Shown: positions 1-5,483 of the stretch, piece after piece
Layout: every line of letters begins with the position of its first letter
How positions within the stretch are numbered: position 1 is the stretch's first letter
From: JBDSTZ01 sp039927975
Lineage (GTDB): Bacteria > Pseudomonadota > Gammaproteobacteria > Burkholderiales > Burkholderiaceae_D
Length of the DNA: 6,689 nt
Assembly: GCA_039927975.1 (NCBI GenBank)
Contig: JBDSTZ010000199.1
Location: 1-6,689 of the forward strand
Direction: 5' to 3'
Translations under genes and position numbers: made by a program
The notes under the pieces: model-generated
Told to the model about the DNA's origin: nothing
What the model saw: only the letters and a program-made list of their open reading frames with translations
Database searches by the model: none

Positions 1-40
1 TCTTGGCGGCGTATTCGAGGTCGGAGAAACTCTTTTGCAT
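1..40 (-). CDS. IS5-family transposase, N-terminal 13 codons only (partial at the left edge)
   Basis: The frame runs from ATG at 38-40 leftwards off the window and encodes MQKSFSDLEYAAK plus one base of the next codon. The pattern S-F-x-(D/E)-x-E-(Y/F)-(A/S)-x-K is typical of the extreme N-terminus of IS5-group transposases, ahead of the DDE catalytic core, which is not visible here. No strong ribosome-binding site precedes the ATG. Whether the full gene is intact cannot be judged. Identification rests on a very short peptide together with the neighbouring terminal sequence. Confidence 0.62.
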   Translation of the reverse strand, partial: MQKSFSDLEYAAK

Positions 41-106
41 GATCGATGGCAGGCGGTGAACGTACCGATATTGTCTCAGGTCGGCCCGCTGGCGGGAACT
101 GAGGTG

Positions 107-127
107 GGCGAATAAATCAGTGTTTCC
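107..127 (-). repeat. Putative terminal inverted repeat of the IS5-family element, followed by TTAG (128-131)
   Basis: Read on the minus strand from 127 inward, this stretch begins GGAAACACTGATTTATTC. It starts with GG like other IS5-group ends and is AT-rich in its inner half, unlike the surrounding GC-rich leader. TTAG at 128-131 directly abuts it and would be one copy of a 4-bp target duplication. The partner repeat and second TTAG would lie outside the window, so this is a candidate only. Confidence 0.5.
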
Positions 128-396
128 TTAGCGGAACCCATTGTGACGCGTGCAATATTCACCGCTGAATAATCGGCCGCACATAAATGGTGCGTTAATC
201 GGCAATTCCTGGGCGTGAGCGAAGAAACCTATTATCCGGTTCCACGTTGACTAGATCTTGTCGAAAATTCATTGCTACTTGTCGATGGGCCAAGGCTTCA
301 ATTCACCCGCCCCGCGATGAAATTGAAGGCGTTCATTTATAAATGTTGCCAAGAAATTTTATTTGTTTAACCGGCCAGCTTCGCTTATTTTGTTCA

Positions 397-405
397 TGCT
401 ATATT
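397..405 (+). promoter_or_regulatory. Candidate extended -10 promoter for the kaiC operon
   Basis: The sequence TGCTATATT combines the extended -10 dinucleotide TG with TATATT, which matches the sigma70 -10 consensus at five of six positions. No good -35 box lies 16-18 bases upstream, which is tolerated at extended -10 promoters. A weaker overlapping alternative is TTGTTT (363-368), 17 bases, TATTTT (386-391). Transcription would start near 411-413, giving a leader of about 160 bases before kaiC. Confidence 0.4.
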
Positions 406-414
406 GGAGCATCA

Positions 415-437
415 ACGCTCGCCGGATCCGCGAGCGT
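415..437 (+). promoter_or_regulatory. Perfect 8-bp inverted repeat at the predicted transcription start
   Basis: ACGCTCGC (415-422) is exactly complementary to GCGAGCGT (430-437), with a 7-base centre containing GGATCC. If the promoter at 397-405 is used, the repeat lies immediately at the start of the transcript. It could act as a repressor operator on the DNA or as a stable 5' hairpin in the RNA. No T-tract follows directly, so it is not an intrinsic terminator by itself. The inverted repeat is plainly visible; its function is inferred. Confidence 0.45.
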
Positions 438-570
438 AGGCGAAGTGCTTCCCTAGAGCCCGTGGGCATTTTTTCTTCAACGTCAGAATTACGATTTTGC
501 ATTGCGGTAGCGTTTAAAGTCCCGTGTTTGGGAACGCGCTCGCCGGTATCATTGTCCACGAAGAGATTTT

Positions 571-2313
571 ATGAACGACTCACGCGCTCCATTGCACCAT
601 TCGCGCAAAGCGTCGACCGGTATTCGCGGTCTCGACGAGATGACCGGAGGCGGCCTGCCCCATGGCAGGGCAACCTTGCTCGCCGGCGGACCGGGTTCCG
701 GGAAAACCATCCTCTCGCTGCAATTTCTCGTGCATGGCGCGCGCCAGTGCCGCGAGCCGGGCATTTTCGTGGCATTCGAGGAATCGTCGAATCGCATTGT
801 CGCGAATGCCGAAGGTTTTCACTGGGAACTTCCTGAATTACAGGCGGAGAATAAGATATGCGTCCTTGATGCGCAGCCATCGGCCGATCTCGTGCTGTCC
901 GGTAATTTCGATTTGAGTGGCATGTTGGCGCTGCTGGAAGGCTTAATCGAGACGAACAAGGCGAAGAGGATCGTTATCGATGCACTTGATATCGTCCTCG
1001 AATTGCTTCCCGATGCGATGTCGCGGCGGCGCGAGATCTATCGCTTGCATGACTGGTTGCTGGCGAATGAATTAACCGCGATTATTACGGCCAAGTCCGG
1101 CAATGACACGCCCGGTTCGTCGGCCCAGCTTTCGCTCGGTTTCATGCAATTCATGGTGGACTGTTCGATAGTGCTTAATCATGCGGTGGTGCTCGGCGTA
1201 TCCCAGCGCAATGTTCGCGTGCAAAAATATCGCGGATCGACATTCGACGAGAACGAATCCCCTTTTTTGATCAGCAAGAACGGCTTCGAGGTGGCCGTGG
1301 CCAGGAGTCTCGGCAGGATCGATGCGAGTGTCAGCAACGAACGGGTTTCGAGCGGTGTGGAGCGGCTCGATACCATGCTTGGTGGCGGCTATTTCCGAGG
1401 CGCCAGCGTGCTGATCACCGGGTTCCCGGGCACCGCGAAAACCACCCTCAGTGGCGCATTCGCCGAAGCGGCCTGCCGGCGCGGCGAGCGCACCATGTTC
1501 GTCAGCTTCGATTCGGACGGCGCCGAAGTCGTGCGCAACCTCGGCTCCGTCGGTATTCATCTCGGCCGCTACGTCGAGAATGGTATGCTCAGCATGATCT
1601 CGGCGCGCACCATCACCGGAAGCGCCGAGACATATTTGGTGCGCATCAAGATGCTGTTCGAGGAGCACAAGGCCATTTGCCTGGTGATCGATCCGGTGTC
1701 GACGCTGTCGAAATCCGGGAACGAGCTCACCGCGCACAGCGTGGCCGAGCGCCTGATCGATTGGGCCAAGGCGGCCCGCACGACCCTCGTTTGCACCAGT
1801 CTGCTGGACGAAATGGCCAGCCAACAGGAAGGCGGCTCGCCGCTGCAGATTTCGACGTTGGCCGACACCTGGATCCACCTCAACTACCTGGTTCAGGGAG
1901 GGGAGCGCAATCGCGGCATGTCGATCATCAAGTCGCGTGGCACGGCGCACTCGAACCAAGTCCGCGAATTGATCCTCAGCGACGCCGGCGTCACCTTGGC
2001 CGACACCTACACCGCCGGCGGCGAAGTGCTCATGGGCACCATGCGCTGGGAAAAGGAAAGCGCTGAGCGCATCGCCGCCGAAACGGCCGAGGTCGCCCTC
2101 AAGCTCAAACGGGTCAGGCTAGACGCCGAGGAGGCAGAACTGGAGGTGAGGGTCAAGTCCCTGCAAACCGAGCTCATTGCCAAGCAGGTCGAGAAGACCC
2201 TGCTGGACAACAGCACCGAAAGCCGCATCAAGGAATTACGGCGCGGACGCAGCGAGATGGCCGAATTGCGGCGCGCCGACGCGGCCAATCTGGCGCGGGA
2301 GGAGTCGAAGTGA
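571..2313 (+). CDS. kaiC: KaiC-family double RecA-domain ATPase with C-terminal coiled coil
   Basis: KaiC proteins are cytoplasmic ATPases/autokinases that assemble as hexamers of two RecA-like lobes, CI and CII. Here CI (about residues 15-245) has the P-loop GGPGSGKT (39-46), the catalytic pair E70-E71 and a Walker B strand ending at D137. CII (about 257-492) has GFPGTAKT (284-291), Walker B aspartate D374, and IST at 427-429, so S428-T429 align with the phosphosites S431-T432 of cyanobacterial KaiC. In CII the usual acidic pair is D314-S315 and the P-loop has A289 where glycine is standard. Residues from about 493 to 580 are free of proline, charged and heptad-like: a coiled coil in place of the short KaiA-binding tail. 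At 580 aa it is longer than cyanobacterial KaiC (519 aa). The ATG at 571 follows a weak AAGAGA at 561-566. It overlaps kaiB by 4 bases and heads the operon. Without kaiA, a stress or simple timing role is as likely as a true clock. Confidence 0.95.
   Translation: MNDSRAPLHHSRKASTGIRGLDEMTGGGLPHGRATLLAGGPGSGKTILSLQFLVHGARQCREPGIFVAFEESSNRIVANAEGFHWELPELQAENKICVLDAQPSADLVLSGNFDLSGMLALLEGLIETNKAKRIVIDALDIVLELLPDAMSRRREIYRLHDWLLANELTAIITAKSGNDTPGSSAQLSLGFMQFMVDCSIVLNHAVVLGVSQRNVRVQKYRGSTFDENESPFLISKNGFEVAVARSLGRIDASVSNERVSSGVERLDTMLGGGYFRGASVLITGFPGTAKTTLSGAFAEAACRRGERTMFVSFDSDGAEVVRNLGSVGIHLGRYVENGMLSMISARTITGSAETYLVRIKMLFEEHKAICLVIDPVSTLSKSGNELTAHSVAERLIDWAKAARTTLVCTSLLDEMASQQEGGSPLQISTLADTWIHLNYLVQGGERNRGMSIIKSRGTAHSNQVRELILSDAGVTLADTYTAGGEVLMGTMRWEKESAERIAAETAEVALKLKRVRLDAEEAELEVRVKSLQTELIAKQVEKTLLDNSTESRIKELRRGRSEMAELRRADAANLAREESK
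2297..2304 (+). promoter_or_regulatory. Strong ribosome-binding site that supports the GTG start of kaiB
   Basis: GGGAGGAG lies 5 bases before the GTG at 2310-2312, inside the last codons of kaiC. It is the best Shine-Dalgarno match seen in this operon and supports initiation at the GTG that overlaps the kaiC stop codon. Confidence 0.7.
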
Positions 2314-2600
2314 CCTGTGCCTCCGTTTTCAAATTCCGCCTATACGTGGCCGGCAACGCCCACAATTCCCTGGAGGCCAAGGCGAACCTGCGGGCCTTTT
2401 GCGCCGCCTATTTGCCCGATCGCCATGAAATCGAGGTGCTGGACGTGTTTCGCGAACAAAAGCGCGCGTTGGAAGACCGTGTCTTCATGACGCCGACCTT
2501 GCTCAAATTCTCGCCGGAAAGCGAACGCCGAATCGTCGGCACGCTCAGCCAGACCCAGGCCATGTTGCTGGCCTTCGAGCTCGACGACGTCGCGTCATGA
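2310..2600 (+). CDS. kaiB: KaiB-family protein
   Basis: This 96-aa protein aligns over its whole length with cyanobacterial KaiB (about 102 aa). It has the first strand FKFRLYVAGN (7-16), the segment IEVLDV (41-46), the TPTLLK motif with its conserved proline P62, and RRIVGTLS (73-80). KaiB binds the CI ring of KaiC; in cyanobacteria it must switch from a ground-state fold to a thioredoxin-like fold to do so. At the positions corresponding to T. elongatus G89 and D91 this protein has A88 and E90, and the PPP run before RRIIG is reduced to P69-E-S. These changes may favour the thioredoxin-like form. Translation starts at GTG, overlapping the kaiC stop by 4 bases behind a strong ribosome-binding site, and the stop overlaps the next ATG by 4 bases. 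That arrangement argues for coupled, stoichiometric expression. It lacks the acidic C-terminal tail of cyanobacterial KaiB. Confidence 0.93.
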   Translation: MTCASVFKFRLYVAGNAHNSLEAKANLRAFCAAYLPDRHEIEVLDVFREQKRALEDRVFMTPTLLKFSPESERRIVGTLSQTQAMLLAFELDDVAS

Positions 2601-5311
2601 TTCCGCTCCCGACCGAGGACGAGCCGTACGTCGAAGTGGCAGCCCTGATTGCGACACTGCATGCGAACGTGGCGCGGCTGGAGGAGCTGACCGGCGGCGA
2701 AATCGACACCATCACCGACCCGCACGGACAGCCTTTCCTGCTCCGGCGCGCGCAGGCCGAGGTGCGTCAACATGATGCGACGAGGCAGAACGCGATACTC
2801 AATTCGCTTCCCGCCCACATCGCCATTCTTGATACGGATGGCGTCATCGTCTCGGTCAACCAGACATGGTCGTCGTACCCCCGTCCGCATAGCCCGGGCG
2901 GACCGGGCGGCGAAATCGGCCTGAACTTTCTGCGCGCATGCGCCGGGTTGGAGCGCGAACGCGGCGCCGCCGGCCCCGACATCGCGGACGGCATTCGCCA
3001 TGTGCTCAATGGCGGCACGCGTCACTGGTCGCTGGAATATCCATGCCGGTTTGGCTCGGTGCAATGCTGGTTTCTCGTCACCGTGACGCCTTTGGCCGAC
3101 GAGACATTGCGCGGGGTGGCGGTGATGTACATGGATATCAGCGAACGCAAACGCGGCGAGGACCAGGTGCGGCTGTTCCGCACCGCGATGGAGTGTACCG
3201 ATGATGCGATCATTCTCGTCAATTGCCGAGACCTGAGCTTTATTGAAATGAACGCGGCGGCCAGTACGATGCTGGGCTATTCGCGCGCGGAACTGCTGCG
3301 CATGGGGCCGAAGGATATTACCGACCAGTCGTTGTGGGGCGAGTTGGCCCCGATGTACAACGCGCTCGTTTCGCGCGCCGGCACGAGCAGCTCGGGCGAG
3401 TTGGAGTTGCTTCATAAAAGCGGCGTGCGGGTGCACGTCGAGTTTCATAGCCAGGCGCAAAAGTCCGGGCAGGACTGGATCATCGTCGCCGTCATCCGCG
3501 ATATCACCGAGCGCAAGGAGGCGGCGATACGGCTTCAGCACCAGGCGCACCACGACGGCCTGACCGGATTGCCGAATCGCACACTGTTCTACGACATGCT
3601 GGTGCGCACCCTGAACCAGGCGAGTCAGCACGGCTGGACGGTCGCGATACTTTTTATCGACCTCGACCACTTCAAGATGGTCAACGACACGCTTGGGCAT
3701 GGGGCCGGTGACGAGCTGCTGGTTCAGTTCAGCAGCCGTCTGCTCGAGTGCGTGCGCGTGCGCGACACGGTCGGTCGCCTTGGCGGCGACGAATTCGCCG
3801 TGATCCTTGTACTGCAAAATGAACAAAACAGCGCCGCCGCCGTGGCCGACAAGATCCGCGCCGCATTGCGCGCGCCATTCATGTTGGGCGAGCACGAAGT
3901 CCACGTCACGGCCAGTATTGGCATCACGATGTATCCGCTGGACGGCGCTTCGCCCGAAGAATTGATCAAGTACGCCGACACCGCCATGTACGGCGCCAAG
4001 CAGGCCGGGCGCGACACCTTCCGCTTTTTCACCGCCCAGATGAACATCGAGGTGCTGGCGAAGCTGGAACTCGAGCGAGCCTTGCGCAAGGCGTTCGACC
4101 AAGGCGAATTCGTGCTGCATTATCAGCCGAAAGTTCAGCTCAGCAGCGGGCGTGTCGTCGGCCTGGAAGCCCTGCTGCGCTGGGAGCGGCCGGGCCACGG
4201 ACTGGTGTCGCCGCAGCTATTCATCGCATCGCTGGAAGAGACGGGACTGATCGTCCGGGTCGGCAGCTGGGTTATCGCCACCGCCTGCAGTCAGATCAGC
4301 CAATGGCTGCGCACTTCCGTGGGGGCGATGCAAGTATCGGTCAACGTCGCGGGCCGCCAATTTGTCGAAGGCGACCTGAACGCCGATGTCATCACGGCGC
4401 TCGACATGTATGGCGTGCCGCCCGAGTTGCTGGAACTGGAGCTCACCGAAAGCTCGTTGATGGTCAACACCGAGCGGACCGTCAGCACGCTACAGAACCT
4501 GAAGCGGCGCGGTGTGCAGATTTCCATCGATGACTTCGGAACGGGCTATTCGAGCCTGGCCTATTTGCGTCGTTTTCCGATCGACAAGTTAAAAATCGAT
4601 ATCGCCTTCATCCGCGAAGTGACCAGCAACCCCGACGATGCCGCGATCGTCCTGGCGATACTTGGCATGGCGCACAGCCTGAAACTTCACGTCATTGCCG
4701 AGGGTGTGGAGACCGCGGCCCAACTGGCATTCTTGAAACGCAATCACTGCGATCAGGTTCAAGGCTATTTTTTCAGCAAGCCGCTGGCGGTGCCGGCGCT
4801 CGAGGCGCTGCTGCTCAGCGACCGGCAGATGCCGCTGCCCGCGCAGACATCGCTGCTGCCCCAAAAAACGCTGCTGCTGGTGGACGACGAGGTCCACGTC
4901 CTGTCCGCGCTGCGCCGCCTGCTCCAGTATGACGGGTACCGGATACTGACGGCCTCGTCGGCGGCGGAAGGTTTCGAATTGCTGGCCCAGCATAACGTGC
5001 AGGTGATCATTTGCGACCAGCGCATGCCGGTCATGAGTGGTACGGAATTTTTCGACCGCGTCAAGGATATGTATCCGGACAGCTTCCGGATTGTCCTGTC
5101 CGGCTATACCGACCTGGAATCGATCATGCGGGCGGTGAACAAGGGCGCTATTTACCGTTTTTATACCAAGCCCTGGGATAACGCGGTGTTGCGGGCGGAT
5201 TTGCGCGAAGCGTTCCGGCACTACAGCCTGCTGCTTGACATCGAACTTGGCGATGTGAATTGCGTCGGCTCGCTTCCCCCAAGCTGCGAGCAAGCGGTGT
5301 TGGACACCTAG
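2597..5311 (+). CDS. PAS-PAS-GGDEF-EAL-REC c-di-GMP signalling protein of the kaiBC operon
   Basis: This is a predicted soluble bifunctional c-di-GMP enzyme; no membrane segments or signal peptide are seen. Residues 1-60 form a short module (LHANVARLEELTGGE at 21-35, FLLRRAQ at 47-53) that I associate from memory with sensors encoded beside kaiBC. PAS-1 spans about 62-183 and PAS-2 about 187-308, each ending in a DI(S/T)ERK motif. The cyclase domain (about 315-478) has GGDEF intact at 396-400 and a product-inhibition site R387-x-x-D390. The phosphodiesterase domain (about 488-740) keeps EALLRW (524-529), N583, LTE (616-618), IDDFGTGYSS (644-653), K666-I-D668 and AEGVET (701-706), so both activities look possible. 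The receiver (about 757-875) has acidic D763-D764, phosphoacceptor D807, S835 and K858-P-W, and resembles RpfG-type receivers. A receiver at the C-terminus is unusual. The ATG overlaps the kaiB stop (ATGA) and has no clear ribosome-binding site, so translation is probably coupled to kaiB. No dedicated histidine kinase is in the window. Confidence 0.93.
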   Translation: MIPLPTEDEPYVEVAALIATLHANVARLEELTGGEIDTITDPHGQPFLLRRAQAEVRQHDATRQNAILNSLPAHIAILDTDGVIVSVNQTWSSYPRPHSPGGPGGEIGLNFLRACAGLERERGAAGPDIADGIRHVLNGGTRHWSLEYPCRFGSVQCWFLVTVTPLADETLRGVAVMYMDISERKRGEDQVRLFRTAMECTDDAIILVNCRDLSFIEMNAAASTMLGYSRAELLRMGPKDITDQSLWGELAPMYNALVSRAGTSSSGELELLHKSGVRVHVEFHSQAQKSGQDWIIVAVIRDITERKEAAIRLQHQAHHDGLTGLPNRTLFYDMLVRTLNQASQHGWTVAILFIDLDHFKMVNDTLGHGAGDELLVQFSSRLLECVRVRDTVGRLGGDEFAVILVLQNEQNSAAAVADKIRAALRAPFMLGEHEVHVTASIGITMYPLDGASPEELIKYADTAMYGAKQAGRDTFRFFTAQMNIEVLAKLELERALRKAFDQGEFVLHYQPKVQLSSGRVVGLEALLRWERPGHGLVSPQLFIASLEETGLIVRVGSWVIATACSQISQWLRTSVGAMQVSVNVAGRQFVEGDLNADVITALDMYGVPPELLELELTESSLMVNTERTVSTLQNLKRRGVQISIDDFGTGYSSLAYLRRFPIDKLKIDIAFIREVTSNPDDAAIVLAILGMAHSLKLHVIAEGVETAAQLAFLKRNHCDQVQGYFFSKPLAVPALEALLLSDRQMPLPAQTSLLPQKTLLLVDDEVHVLSALRRLLQYDGYRILTASSAAEGFELLAQHNVQVIICDQRMPVMSGTEFFDRVKDMYPDSFRIVLSGYTDLESIMRAVNKGAIYRFYTKPWDNAVLRADLREAFRHYSLLLDIELGDVNCVGSLPPSCEQAVLDT

Positions 5312-5312
5312 G

Positions 5313-5333
5313 CCTCGTTGGACGATGAGGTTT
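5313..5333 (+). terminator. Weak candidate terminator after the kaiC operon
   Basis: Two bases after the stop codon, CCTCGT (5313-5318) pairs with ATGAGG (5325-5330) across a 6-base loop, with one G-U pair, and is followed by only TTT. The position is right for the end of the operon, but the stem is short and the T-tract minimal. Confidence 0.25.
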
Positions 5334-5416
5334 CGTGCCCGCTGGCGAGCCGATCAACAGGGCTATTTTGCGCACCGCATTAAGCGAATTTGTCCGGACT
5401 TGGCGACGTTTGCAAG

Positions 5417-5436
5417 CGATGCGCGCTTCCGCATCG
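5417..5436. other. Perfect 7-bp inverted repeat in the convergent intergenic gap
   Basis: CGATGCG (5417-5423) and CGCATCG (5430-5436) are exact complements around a 6-base centre. The repeat lies between the converging kaiC operon and arsH, where a bidirectional stop or 3'-end stabiliser would be expected. There is no T-tract on either strand, so it is not a standard intrinsic terminator. Confidence 0.3.
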
Positions 5437-5483
5437 GTCATCGCCGTCCGTTACGAATCATGGCGCGTCGCCGAGCGGTGCGG

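Larger units (their letters stand above)
1..127 (-). mobile_element. Right-hand end of an IS5-family insertion sequence (continues beyond the left edge)
   Basis: The window opens inside an insertion sequence. On the minus strand an ATG at position 40 begins MQKSFSDLEYAAK, which resembles the N-terminus of IS5-family DDE transposases (compare MSHQLTFADSEFSSK in IS5). Reading inward from position 127, the minus strand begins GGAAACACTGATTTATTC, starting with GG as IS5-group ends do. The 87 bases between that point and the ATG are similar to the 5' leader of IS5 itself. The next four bases, 128-131, are TTAG, which fits the YTAR target preference of the IS5 group. Only one end is visible, so the boundary and the duplication are inferred. 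The insertion lies about 440 bases upstream of kaiC, transcribed away from it. Confidence 0.68.
132..570. other. Non-coding region between the IS end and kaiC
   Basis: This 439-base stretch is visibly richer in A and T than the genes. I see no convincing gene in it: the few open frames here are short, lack recognisable motifs, and mostly continue as shadows into kaiC. It contains a perfect 12-bp palindrome (CATTTATAAATG, 334-345), a candidate extended -10 promoter (397-405), an 8-bp-stem hairpin (415-437), and a T6 tract after a GCCC-GT-GGGC palindrome (458-474). The region probably carries the control elements of the kaiC operon, and the IS insertion fixes its upstream limit. Confidence 0.6.

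Noticed and set aside
170..203. Direct repeat TAATCGGC at 170-177 and 196-203
   Set aside because: Only 8 bases and two copies, with no further repetition; compatible with chance.
247..275. TTGACT (247-252) as a -35 promoter box
   Set aside because: No acceptable -10 hexamer occurs 15-18 bases downstream (CATTGC or ATTGCT only).
359..559. A 66-codon minus-strand open frame upstream of kaiC, starting from GTG
   Set aside because: No ribosome-binding site, no recognisable motif, low-complexity polar composition, and it overlaps the candidate kaiC promoter and hairpin.
1072..1959. A 295-codon minus-strand open frame opposite kaiC
   Set aside because: Shadow frame with His/Arg/Ala-rich composition and no family motif; the plus strand has full KaiC motifs over the same bases.
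2408..4198. A 596-codon minus-strand open frame opposite kaiB and the c-di-GMP gene
   Set aside because: It is the antisense shadow of GC-rich coding sequence: rich in His, Arg, Gln and Ala, with no domain signature, while the plus strand carries clear PAS and GGDEF motifs.
5148..5441. A 97-codon minus-strand open frame in the convergent gap
   Set aside because: Most of it is antisense to the receiver domain; no recognisable motif or ribosome-binding site.
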